Positions 7,901-15,497 of a stretch of DNA of 38,342 nucleotides are shown in pieces. Source of the DNA: Caryophanales bacterium UBA2253 (GTDB lineage: Bacteria > Bacillota_I > Bacilli_A > ML615J-28 > CAG-698); NCBI GenBank assembly GCA_002347755.1, contig DDXT01000025.1:1-38342 (forward strand), written 5' to 3'. Numbering within the stretch: position 1 is the first letter of the stretch; every line of letters begins with the position of its first letter. Made by a program: the position numbers and the translations under genes. A model generated the notes under the pieces. That model was not told the DNA's origin. It did not search any database and saw only the letters and a list, made by a program, of their open reading frames with translations.

Positions 7901-9292
7901 CTAAATTCGGAAGTTCCCTTTGCCTTTGCCCTTCCCTTTGCTCGGTTTTCGCTGCCGGCTTGGCATGGTCGGCCGTTTGGTTGGATCGGCTCCCATTTTG
8001 GAGAAAGCAGCCATTTGCTCTTTCATGTCTTCAAACCTTTTGATCAAAGCATTGACCTCCGGATAAGGCCGCCCGGAACCTTTGGAGATCCGTTCCCGGC
8101 GCGACAGGCTTTTGGTGAGCAATTCCGGTTTTTTCCGTTCTTCCGGAGTCATGGAAAAAATGATGGCTTCCAGGTAATTGAACTGTTTGTCATCGATATC
8201 CATGTCCCGGATTTGTTTTCCGATGCCGGGGATCATCCCGAGGATGCCCTTCATCGATCCGATTTTCCGAATCAATTTGATCTGTTTCAGAAAATCGTTA
8301 TAATTGAATATTCCTTTTTGCAAGCGTTCGGCCATTTTCATGGCTTCTTCTTCATCAATGTTTTGGGCGGCTTTTTCAACCAGAGAGACAACATCTCCCA
8401 TGCCCAGGATTCTTCCCGCCATCCGGTCCGGGTGGAACACTTCGATTTGATCGAGTTTTTCGCCCATGCCAACAAATTTGATCGGTACATTGGTCATGTA
8501 ACGGATGGACAAAGCCGCGCCCCCGCGGGTATCTCCGTCCAGTTTGGTCAACAAGCATCCGCTCAGCGGCAGTTTTTCATTGAAGGTGGTGATGACGTTC
8601 AGCGCGTCCTGTCCCATCATGGCGTCGACGACCAAGAGCGTCTCGTCCGGTTTGGCCATTTTTTGGAGGTCATCCAGTTCTTGCATCAATTCTTCGTTGA
8701 TGTGCAAACGGCCGGCGGTATCGATGATGGCCAGATCATATCCGTTTTGTTTCGCATAAGCCAGCCCTTTGGCGACGATGTCCGTGACCTTGAGGCTCGT
8801 CCCCAACTGAAAGACTTCGATCCCCAGCTGCTTTCCGACGCTGACCAATTGGTCGACCGCGGCCGGACGGTAAATGTCCGCGGCGATCAGGATCGGTTTT
8901 CTTCCGTCCCGCTTCTTAAGAAAGTTGGCCAGTTTTCCGGCTTGGGTGGTTTTTCCGGATCCCTGAAGTCCAACCAGCATGAAGGCTGACAGCCCGGAGG
9001 GCTTGTAAGCCACCGGAACCGCTTCGTCCCCCATCAGGCGCTTCAGTTCATCATGAACGACTTTCACCACCATGTCCCCCGGAGTCAGCGATTTCATGAT
9101 CGCCTCGCCCCGGGCTTTTTGTTTTACTTCGGCGGTAAAACTCTTCACGACTTTATAATTGACATCGGCTTCAAGCAAGGAAAGGCGAACTTCCCTCATC
9201 ATTTCTTCAATGTCGTTTTCATTCAATTTTCCGCGTCCGGTGATCCGGCGCAAAGACATTTGGATCCTTTCGGACAAGCTCTCAAACGGCAT
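7901..9292 (-). CDS. ffh: Signal recognition particle GTPase Ffh
   Basis: Protein subunit of the signal recognition particle: it binds 4.5S/6S RNA and signal peptides and docks with FtsY. The N domain (about 1-95) is followed by the G domain with GLQGSGKTTQ (108-117), DTAGR (near 191) and TKLDGDTRGG (near 248). The M domain from about 300 contains GSMKGILGMIPG and the RNA-binding RRERISKGSGR, and the protein ends in a Lys/Gly-rich tail. Length 463 aa is normal. It starts 8 nt after ylxM with an AGG site 7 nt before the ATG and is in one operon with ftsY and ylxM. Confidence 0.98.
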   Translation of the reverse strand: MPFESLSERIQMSLRRITGRGKLNENDIEEMMREVRLSLLEADVNYKVVKSFTAEVKQKARGEAIMKSLTPGDMVVKVVHDELKRLMGDEAVPVAYKPSGLSAFMLVGLQGSGKTTQAGKLANFLKKRDGRKPILIAADIYRPAAVDQLVSVGKQLGIEVFQLGTSLKVTDIVAKGLAYAKQNGYDLAIIDTAGRLHINEELMQELDDLQKMAKPDETLLVVDAMMGQDALNVITTFNEKLPLSGCLLTKLDGDTRGGAALSIRYMTNVPIKFVGMGEKLDQIEVFHPDRMAGRILGMGDVVSLVEKAAQNIDEEEAMKMAERLQKGIFNYNDFLKQIKLIRKIGSMKGILGMIPGIGKQIRDMDIDDKQFNYLEAIIFSMTPEERKKPELLTKSLSRRERISKGSGRPYPEVNALIKRFEDMKEQMAAFSKMGADPTKRPTMPSRQRKPSKGKGKGKGNFRI

Positions 9293-9300
9293 AAATCTAC

Positions 9301-9621
9301 CTACTCTGTTTCTTTTAATTTTTCAATCATTTTTTTGACGTTTTCGTCGTCCAGTCTGGCGAATTCTTCATAAATGGCGTTTCTTTGTTCAAATTTGCGG
9401 TAAAGGCCGAGTTTTTCCTCATAGTTGTCCAAAATCTTGTAGACATTTTTTAATTGGTCATAAACCGCGGCCCGGCTGATTTGGTTACTCTCGGCGATCT
9501 CGGCCAAAGAAGCGTCCTTAAAGTAATAATCCTGAAAATAGTTCTGCTGCTTTTCAGTCAAAGCCACGCCGTAAAAATCAAACAGCAAAATGTAATGATT
9601 GTGTTTTTCCAAAATATCCAT
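9301..9621 (-). CDS. ylxM: YlxM family helix-turn-helix protein of the SRP operon
   Basis: Small UPF0122 protein with a sigma-region-4-like helix-turn-helix (LTEKQQNYFQDYYFKDASLA and IAESNQISRAAVYDQLK). In Gram-positive bacteria it is encoded beside ffh and has been linked to SRP function. Two ATGs are available. The one at 9627 overlaps the ftsY stop as ATGA, but the GAGGA site touches it directly with no spacing. The second ATG at 9619-9621 has that same GAGGA 6 nt upstream, so I choose it (106 aa). The gene lies between ftsY and ffh, its standard place, and is probably translated by coupling to ftsY. Confidence 0.93.
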   Translation of the reverse strand: MDILEKHNHYILLFDFYGVALTEKQQNYFQDYYFKDASLAEIAESNQISRAAVYDQLKNVYKILDNYEEKLGLYRKFEQRNAIYEEFARLDDENVKKMIEKLKETE

Positions 9622-9623
9622 GA

Positions 9624-10598
9624 TCATTCCTCATCGATCATTTCCGCGAATAACCCGTAAACGTACTTTTCCAGATCGAAATAGTCGATGTCATCCAAGG
9701 TTTCCCCAAGACAAACAAATTTGATGGGGATCGAATATTTCTCCCGAATGGCCAGGACGATCCCGCCTTTGGCCGTTCCGTCCAGTTTCGTCAGCACGAT
9801 TCCGGAAACATCCGTGGCTTCAATGAAGGCCTTGGCTTGATTGAGTCCGTTTTGCCCGGTGGTGGCATCAATGACCAAAAGCGTGTCCTGCGGCGCCCCC
9901 GGAACTTCCCGCGAAATGACTTTCTTGATTTTTTCCAATTCTTTCATTAAGTTGATCTTGGTTTGCAATCGGCCGGCCGTGTCGCAGAGAACGACATCGT
10001 AGCCTTCGGCTTTCGCGGCGGCGATGGCGTCATAAATGACGCTGGAAGGATCGCTGCCTTCTTCTTTGGAAACGACCTTGGCTTTGAGCCGGCCGCCCCA
10101 AACTTGAAGCTGTTCGGTCGCTCCGGCCCGGAAAGTGTCCCCGGCCGCGATCAGAACTTTATGTCCTTCCTTCATCAGCTTGTAACAAACCTTGGCAATG
10201 GTGGTGGTTTTCCCGACTCCGTTGACCCCCACGAACAAAAACACGGTGATCCCGCTTGGATTGTAACGGAGGTTGGAGTCCACGATCTCGCCTTTCAGAT
10301 AGATGTCAAACATTTTGTCCACGATGATTGGCTGCAAGTCTTTCGCGGAAGTGATGTGTTTCACCCGGACGTCATCCTTCAGCTGATCGATGAATTTGAC
10401 GACCGTTTCCACGCCGATGTCGGCCATGACGAAGATTTCTTCCAACTCGTCGAACAGTTCGTCGGTTATCTCGTTATGGCTGGAAAATAGTTTCTTCAGT
10501 TTGGACATCGAGCCCTTTCGGGTCTTTTCCATCCCAATGCGGTACTTCTCGGCATCTTGCTTTTTTTGTTTGTTTTTGAACAGATCGAAAAATCCCAT
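9624..10598 (-). CDS. ftsY: Signal recognition particle receptor FtsY
   Basis: Membrane-associated GTPase that receives ribosome-SRP complexes and hands nascent chains to SecYEG. A short Lys-rich N-terminus (GFFDLFKNKQKK) lacks the long acidic A domain of enterobacterial FtsY; the N domain is followed by the G domain with GVNGVGKTTTIAK, DTAGRLQTK and TKLDGTAKGG. I choose the ATG at 10596-10598 (324 aa). It has AGGTG 5 nt upstream, whereas the upstream ATG at 10634 has no spaced ribosome site and would sit almost on the predicted transcription start. First gene of ftsY-ylxM-ffh-coiled coil. Confidence 0.97.
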   Translation of the reverse strand: MGFFDLFKNKQKKQDAEKYRIGMEKTRKGSMSKLKKLFSSHNEITDELFDELEEIFVMADIGVETVVKFIDQLKDDVRVKHITSAKDLQPIIVDKMFDIYLKGEIVDSNLRYNPSGITVFLFVGVNGVGKTTTIAKVCYKLMKEGHKVLIAAGDTFRAGATEQLQVWGGRLKAKVVSKEEGSDPSSVIYDAIAAAKAEGYDVVLCDTAGRLQTKINLMKELEKIKKVISREVPGAPQDTLLVIDATTGQNGLNQAKAFIEATDVSGIVLTKLDGTAKGGIVLAIREKYSIPIKFVCLGETLDDIDYFDLEKYVYGLFAEMIDEE

Positions 10599-10643
10599 TT
10601 TGGCACCTAATTTCGTCTTTTTTTCCTTGGTCATCCTTCGCTT

Positions 10644-10652
10644 ATTATAACA
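10644..10652 (-). promoter_or_regulatory. Extended -10 promoter of the ftsY operon
   Basis: The minus strand reads TGTTATAAT, a perfect -10 box with a TGn extension, about 45 nt upstream of the chosen ftsY start. No good -35 box is seen at 17 nt. The predicted transcription start near 10637 supports the internal FtsY start codon. Confidence 0.6.
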
Positions 10653-10719
10653 TATCGGAAGGCAAAATAAAAGTCATAAAAGTTTTTTTACAAGCGCCGG
10701 AAATTTACCGAAAATAAAA

Positions 10720-10747
10720 GAAAAAATCGTATTTCATTACGATTTTT
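10720..10747 (-). terminator. Intrinsic terminator of topA
   Basis: A 10-bp stem (10722-10731 with 10738-10747) with a 6-nt loop is followed on the minus strand by T-rich sequence (TTTTTTCTTTTATTTT). The last codons of topA form the 5' arm, and the TAA stop lies at the arm/loop edge. Confidence 0.85.
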
Positions 10748-12713
10748 CAGGAAGTTGGGACAGTGCCGTTTTGCATTTCGGATATTGGTTGCAAGCATAG
10801 AACTTTTTGCCTTTGGTCCGCCCGCGGGTAGCGATTTTCTCGACGAGATACCCAGTTTCGCAGTTCGGGCATTTCACGCCCGTTTCTACCGGAACCGCGG
10901 TTTCTTTTTTCTTGATGTAACGGCATTTTGGAAAGGCGGAACAAGCCAAGAAACGCCCGAACCGGCCGTTGCGCTGCACGAGTTTGCTTCCGCAGAGCGG
11001 ACATTCCTCCTCAACAAAGACCGGATAAGTCTTTTCCATGTGTTCGGTCGCATGATTAAGAACCGGCATGAATTCGTCATAGAAAAGTTTTAACTCCTGA
11101 TGCCAGATCTTTTTCCCTTCGGAGATCTTATCCAAAATGTTTTCCATATCGGCGGTATATTTGACGTTGATGATGTGACTGAAGAATTGGTCCAACCGTT
11201 CGGAGGTCAGTTCGCCCTGTTCGGTCGGAACAAACATCTTTTTTTCCACCATCACATAATAACGGGTTTTCAGCGTGTCCATGGTCATGGCATAAGTGGA
11301 AGGCCGGCCGATCCCCAGTTCTTCCATTTTTTTGATCAGCCGGGCTTCGGAATAACGAAGCGGAGGCGCGGTGAACTTTTGTTCGGTCGTGATTTTCGGC
11401 TGAATCAGTTTTTCGTTTAGTTCAAAATTCGGAAGCGGCTGATATTCGCCGTTGTCATTGTCCAATTTCAGGTAGCCGTCAAAGATGACGCGTTCCCCTC
11501 CGACTTCAAACTCATAACCGTTGTTTTCGATCTTCAGTTTCTCGTCTTCAATGATCGCATTGCTCATCAGCGAAGCCAAAGCCCGATTATAGATCAGGGA
11601 ATATAGTTTGTATTCATCGGCGGTCAAAGACCCTTTGACGGACTCGGGGTCATAACAAAGCGATGACGGGCGGATGGCCTCATGGGCGTCCTGAACGTTC
11701 TTGCCTTTAGCAGCGCTGACATGGAGGCCGCGGAAATATTCTTTTCCGAATTCTTTGGTGATGTGGTTCTTGGCTTCGTTCACGAATTCGCCGGAAAGCC
11801 GCACCGAATCGGTGCGCATGTAAGTGATCAAACCGACCCGTTCATTGGTCAGTTCGACGCCTTCGTAAAGCTTTTGTGCGATCATCATCGTCTTTTTGGA
11901 AACGAAATTATACCGGTTGGAAGCTTCTTGTTGCAAAGTGGAGGTGATCAGGGGGGGCCGCGGGGTCTTTTCCCGTTCTTTCTTGGTGATCAGAGAAACC
12001 GTGAAATCTTCGCCCAATGCTCCGACGACAGCTTCGGTCTCCGCTTGATTGGTCAAATGAATTTTTCCGCCTTGATAACCAATGAATCTGGCTTTCAGCT
12101 TATGGCTTTTCTTAAGGAATTCCAGGTAGATCTCCCAATACTCTTCCGGAACAAAAGCCCGAATTTCTTTCTCGCGGTCACAGACCAGTTTCAGGGCCAC
12201 CGATTGCACGCGCCCCGCCGAACGGGATCCGATTTTCTTTTGGAGCAGTTTTGATAGTGAAAAGCCGATGATTCGGTCAAGAATCCGCCGCGATTCTTGC
12301 GAATGAACGAGATCGATGTTGATGTCCCGTCCGTTTTCCAAAGCCTTCAGGACCGCCGATTTGGTGATCTCATGGAACTCCACCCGTTCGTAAGGCTTAT
12401 TTTCCAATCCCAAGACATCATAAAGATGCCAGCTGATGGCTTCGCCTTCGCGGTCCGGGTCAGTGGCCAAATATACTTTTTTTGATAGTTTGACTTGTTT
12501 TTTCAAATCGCGGATCAGCTCGGATTTTCCGGCGATGTTTTTGTACATCGGCGTGAAGTTGTTTTCAATGTCAACTCCAAAACCTCCGAAACCCCGGGTT
12601 TGCAAATCACGAATGTGACCCTTGCTCGAGACAACGGTGAAATCATCGCCCAAATATTTCGCAATGGTTTGCGATTTGGCCGGGCTTTCCACGATCACTA
12701 AATTTTTATTCAT
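10737..12713 (-). CDS. topA: DNA topoisomerase I
   Basis: Type IA topoisomerase that relaxes negative supercoils. The Toprim domain opens with LVIVESPAKSQTIAKYLG and carries the DPDREGEAI acidic motif; the active-site tyrosine is in GLITYMRTDS (near residue 298). Two C-terminal zinc ribbons follow, CPLCGSKL...CSAFPKC and CPNCETG...CNQYPKC, so the fold is complete with a short tail. The chosen ATG at 12711-12713 (658 aa) has GGGAG 7 nt upstream; an upstream ATG at 12734 has no ribosome site. It is monocistronic, with its own consensus-like promoter and a terminator overlapping its stop codon. Confidence 0.98.
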   Translation of the reverse strand: MNKNLVIVESPAKSQTIAKYLGDDFTVVSSKGHIRDLQTRGFGGFGVDIENNFTPMYKNIAGKSELIRDLKKQVKLSKKVYLATDPDREGEAISWHLYDVLGLENKPYERVEFHEITKSAVLKALENGRDINIDLVHSQESRRILDRIIGFSLSKLLQKKIGSRSAGRVQSVALKLVCDREKEIRAFVPEEYWEIYLEFLKKSHKLKARFIGYQGGKIHLTNQAETEAVVGALGEDFTVSLITKKEREKTPRPPLITSTLQQEASNRYNFVSKKTMMIAQKLYEGVELTNERVGLITYMRTDSVRLSGEFVNEAKNHITKEFGKEYFRGLHVSAAKGKNVQDAHEAIRPSSLCYDPESVKGSLTADEYKLYSLIYNRALASLMSNAIIEDEKLKIENNGYEFEVGGERVIFDGYLKLDNDNGEYQPLPNFELNEKLIQPKITTEQKFTAPPLRYSEARLIKKMEELGIGRPSTYAMTMDTLKTRYYVMVEKKMFVPTEQGELTSERLDQFFSHIINVKYTADMENILDKISEGKKIWHQELKLFYDEFMPVLNHATEHMEKTYPVFVEEECPLCGSKLVQRNGRFGRFLACSAFPKCRYIKKKETAVPVETGVKCPNCETGYLVEKIATRGRTKGKKFYACNQYPKCKTALSQLPEKS

Positions 12714-12737
12714 GATTCTCTCCCATTTTTTCAATAG

Positions 12738-12767
12738 ATTATATCATCATAAAAAACCAAATGTCAA
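12738..12767 (-). promoter_or_regulatory. Promoter of topA
   Basis: On the minus strand TTGACA (12762-12767) and TATAAT (12738-12743) are both perfect and 18 nt apart, about 25 nt upstream of the topA start. It is the strongest promoter match in the window. It fills most of the 67-bp gap after the cupin gene, for which no separate terminator is seen. Confidence 0.9.
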
Positions 12768-12780
12768 CGAATATGATTTT

Positions 12781-13101
12781 TTACTCGGTAATGACCGCTA
12801 AAATGACCATCGGCTCGGGATCATCGTTGATCATCGAATGATTTCCGCCTTTTTTGGTATGGTCAACCATCCCGGGAAGGAACGGATGACAAACGCCGTC
12901 GATCATGACTTTCCCGTTTCCGGACAGGCAATAGACAATTTCTTCGTCATTCGCATGAACATGCGCGCCGATCGAGCAATCCTCCGGGATGGTGATCCGG
13001 CTGTATAATTTGCAATGTGGAGGAAGGACGTCCCATTTTTCCATGAGGACGCTGCCTTTTCCTCCGCGCAGGTTTTTAATTTCGATTTGGTTTTGAAACA
13101 T
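12781..13101 (-). CDS. Small cupin-domain protein
   Basis: A 106-residue single-domain cupin (cupin_2 type). The first cupin motif is represented by GAHVHANDEEIVYCLSGNGK (two His and a Glu as likely metal ligands, with the Gly-rich turn) and the second by LPGMVDHTKKGGNHSMIN (further His). Such proteins bind a metal and may be isomerases, dioxygenase-like enzymes or sugar/ligand sensors; the sequence does not say which. AAGGAG lies 5-6 nt before the ATG. It follows rnhB by 12 nt, so the two are very likely co-transcribed, but the pairing suggests no specific pathway. Confidence 0.88.
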   Translation of the reverse strand: MFQNQIEIKNLRGGKGSVLMEKWDVLPPHCKLYSRITIPEDCSIGAHVHANDEEIVYCLSGNGKVMIDGVCHPFLPGMVDHTKKGGNHSMINDDPEPMVILAVITE

Positions 13102-13113
13102 GTTTTTCTCCTT

Positions 13114-13746
13114 TTATCGATCAGGACAACGGTGGATCCCCGCCAGGCAATTAGCCACCGGAGCAAAACTGCGGCGGTGAAGCGGGCAAGGTCCGTATTT
13201 GTCCAACCTTTCACAGTGGAACTTGGTCACGTAACCTTTATGCTTTTTGAAGCCATATTCCGGATAAACGGCGTCCATTTCGACCATGAAACGGTCCCGG
13301 GTCACTTTCGCAATGACGCTGGCGGCCGCGATCGATGAACTTCTTTGATCGCCGTGGATCAGTTCGATGAATGGGGTCCCGACTTCCAGTTTCATGGCAT
13401 CAGTCAGGATGAAATCGACCGGGATCTGAAAAGCTTCGATGCACCTGGTCATGGCCAGTTTGCTCGCCGCATAAACATTGAGCCGATCGACTTCCGGTAC
13501 TTCGATGAATGCCACATGGTATTCGACGGCGTCGCGGATCAGGATGTCATAAAACCGGTCCCGCTGCTTGGGGCTCAGCAATTTGGAATCGTTCAGTCCT
13601 TCCAAACGATACCCGGGAGGCAAAACGACGGCCGCAGCCACCAGCGGCCCGGCCATCGGTCCCCGTCCGACTTCATCCGTTCCCGCGATATGTTTATATC
13701 CGGCGGCGGTCAGTTTGGTTTCGTATTCATATAGGTCGTATGTCAT
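13114..13746 (-). CDS. rnhB: Ribonuclease HII
   Basis: Cleaves RNA in RNA-DNA hybrids and starts removal of misincorporated ribonucleotides. The catalytic carboxylates are in GTDEVGRGPMAGP (Asp24-Glu25), the LTDA segment, and VTRDRF; the conserved SIAAASVIAKVTRD helix and the KHKGYVTKFH / GPCPLHRRSF motifs are intact. I use the ATG at 13744-13746 (210 aa, normal length), which has AGGA 7-9 nt upstream. A GTG further upstream (13782) would overlap the predicted promoter. First gene of a two-gene unit with the cupin. Confidence 0.97.
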   Translation of the reverse strand: MTYDLYEYETKLTAAGYKHIAGTDEVGRGPMAGPLVAAAVVLPPGYRLEGLNDSKLLSPKQRDRFYDILIRDAVEYHVAFIEVPEVDRLNVYAASKLAMTRCIEAFQIPVDFILTDAMKLEVGTPFIELIHGDQRSSSIAAASVIAKVTRDRFMVEMDAVYPEYGFKKHKGYVTKFHCERLDKYGPCPLHRRSFAPVANCLAGIHRCPDR

Positions 13747-13772
13747 CTTTTCGTCCTTTTCAAAACTACACC

Positions 13773-13801
13773 ATTGTATCACATCTAATTATATAACACA
13801 A
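13773..13801 (-). promoter_or_regulatory. Possible promoter of rnhB
   Basis: TTGTGT, 17 nt, TACAAT on the minus strand (-35 at 13796-13801, -10 at 13773-13778). The -35 box matches consensus only in its first three bases, but the site lies correctly between the upstream terminator and the rnhB start. Confidence 0.4.
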
Positions 13802-13808
13802 AAGAAAT

Positions 13809-13837
13809 AAAAAAGAAGAAATGAATCTTCTTTTTTT
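13809..13837 (-). terminator. Intrinsic terminator of the ftsK-lepB-rbgA operon
   Basis: An 11-bp stem (13809-13819 with 13826-13836) with a 6-nt loop, made of A6GAAGA and its complement. Both flanks are homopolymeric, so it could act in both directions, but it lies directly after rbgA and before the rnhB promoter. Confidence 0.75.
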
Positions 13838-13857
13838 GAAAAATTCCGGTTTGATCT

Positions 13858-14685
13858 TTAAAAACGATCCAAAGTGATCTTACCGAGTCTTCCGTCTTTG
13901 AAATCTTTCAGAAACAGATCCATGGCCCGGTCCTGATAATCAACGGCTTTGATGCCCCGGCGGTCGGCGATCCCATCAATGATCGCGCCCAGAGGCAGAT
14001 CGGCGGACAGATCGTAACGCTTTGTCATCGCCTCCGGATAGAATTCCCGAAGAAAACCGACCAGATATTCAAACAACGTCGTGTTCTTCAAGATGGCTTC
14101 TTTGATGGCTCCGGTCAGGGCCAAATGCATTCCGACGGTTTGATCTTCGAATTTCGGCCAGAGCACGCCCGGAGTATCAAGCAGATCCAGATCTTTGTTG
14201 ATGCGGACCCATTGTTGGGCTTTGGTGACGCCCGGGCGGTCCGCGACTTCCAGCGTTCTTTTGTTGACCAGAGCATTGATCAGGGTGGATTTCCCAACGT
14301 TCGGGATCCCGACGATCATGGATCGGATCGGCCGGACCAGCATGCCTTTGGCTTTTTCGCGCGCCAGTTTTTCCGAAAGGGCGGCTTGGCATTCATGAAC
14401 GATCTTTTTTAAGTTGAATCCGGAAATGGAATCAATTTCCAAAACCCGGTAGCCTTGGTTTGAATAATGTTTGGCCCATTGTTTGGTCAGATTCGAATCC
14501 GCCAAGTCGCATTTCGTGAGCAACAATAGCTTTGGTTTGCTTTGTAAAATATCCGAAACGACCGGATTCTTTGAAGAATAAGGGATTCTCGCATCCACCA
14601 GTTCAAAGACGATGTCGACCAGTTTCAGCCGTTCTTCAATTTCCTTTTTGGCTTTCGCCATGTGTCCGGGGTACCATTGGATCAT
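13858..14685 (-). CDS. rbgA: Ribosome biogenesis GTPase RbgA/YlqF
   Basis: Circularly permuted GTPase needed for late assembly of the 50S subunit. The G motifs appear in the permuted order expected: the G4 motif TKCDLAD near residue 60 comes before G1 GIPNVGKSTLINAL near 125 and G3 DTPGVLWP near 170. The N-terminus IQWYPGHMAKAKKEI is diagnostic. The ATG at 14683-14685 overlaps the lepB stop as ATGA and has GGTG 5 nt upstream (275 aa). It is the last gene of the membrane protein-ftsK-lepB-rbgA unit, followed by a terminator. Confidence 0.97.
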   Translation of the reverse strand: MIQWYPGHMAKAKKEIEERLKLVDIVFELVDARIPYSSKNPVVSDILQSKPKLLLLTKCDLADSNLTKQWAKHYSNQGYRVLEIDSISGFNLKKIVHECQAALSEKLAREKAKGMLVRPIRSMIVGIPNVGKSTLINALVNKRTLEVADRPGVTKAQQWVRINKDLDLLDTPGVLWPKFEDQTVGMHLALTGAIKEAILKNTTLFEYLVGFLREFYPEAMTKRYDLSADLPLGAIIDGIADRRGIKAVDYQDRAMDLFLKDFKDGRLGKITLDRF

Positions 14686-15473
14686 AGTTTCACCCACTCG
14701 AACAAAGTGATTTCTTTGTAAATGGCGACGCCGACGATCTGTTCCTTGGAAAACAATCCCAAGATCCGGCTGTCGACGCTGGAACTGCGGTTGTCACCCA
14801 TCACGAAGAAATAATCGGCCGGGATCACGCAGGTTTCCCCCGGCGTGCACTGATCAGCGCCGGCGATCTTGCACACATCTTCGATCAGCAGATCAAACTC
14901 GGGATAATCGTAAATCAGGAAATCTTCGTCGATCAGCACCTCGTTGATGTACAAACGGCCGTTTTCGTAATAAAAGGTTTCCCCGCCGACGGCGATCACT
15001 CTTTTTACCAACAGTTCGGAGTCCAAAACCCCGCCGCCTTGAGCCAGTGTATTGATGGTTGCATCGACTTTCAAAACCACGATGTCGAAACGCCGGGCTT
15101 GTTCGGTGCTGCGGACCAACAAATGGTCGGCTTCCACGAGCGTCGGATACATCGAACTTTTGTGAACGGTCGCGGGAAAGAACCCGACCAGGAAAAAGAA
15201 CTGCATGAACAGCAGCGCCACATTGAACATCGAAAAGAAATCCAAAACCTGATAAAGGTAATATTTGACTTTCGGAGTCGTTTCAAAATGTTTCATAAAG
15301 AGCGAACTTCCCGCGAACAAAACTGACAAACCGATGGCAACGATGACGTAAACCTGATTGATGATCGCCACTTTTTGGAGATCGAGAGCCATATACACCG
15401 CCAACAAAAGGACCGATGTCATTAGCATGATGATCTTGGTCAGCATTTTTTTCTTGGTGATTTCGAAATTCAT
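14682..15473 (-). CDS. lepB: Signal peptidase I with extra N-terminal membrane segments
   Basis: Membrane-bound Ser/Lys protease that removes Sec signal peptides. The catalytic serine is in KSSMYPTL (Ser107) and the lysine in LLVKRVIAVGGE (Lys157); the GDNRSSSVDSR box near residue 225 completes the S26 family set. Three hydrophobic segments (about 14-30, 38-59 and 77-99) precede the active site, whereas Gram-positive SPases such as SipS usually have one. A Cys pair (CKIAGADQC) lies in the insert before the last box. The ATG has GGGGAG 5 nt upstream. The gene is between ftsK and rbgA and overlaps rbgA by 4 bp. Confidence 0.96.
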   Translation of the reverse strand: MNFEITKKKMLTKIIMLMTSVLLLAVYMALDLQKVAIINQVYVIVAIGLSVLFAGSSLFMKHFETTPKVKYYLYQVLDFFSMFNVALLFMQFFFLVGFFPATVHKSSMYPTLVEADHLLVRSTEQARRFDIVVLKVDATINTLAQGGGVLDSELLVKRVIAVGGETFYYENGRLYINEVLIDEDFLIYDYPEFDLLIEDVCKIAGADQCTPGETCVIPADYFFVMGDNRSSSVDSRILGLFSKEQIVGVAIYKEITLFEWVKL

Positions 15474-15497
15474 GGGATCTCCCCTCTTCTTTGACTA

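Noticed and set aside
10599..10634. Longer FtsY start
   Set aside because: No spaced ribosome site, and the ATG would sit within a few bases of the predicted transcription start; the ATG at 10598 has AGGTG 5 nt upstream.
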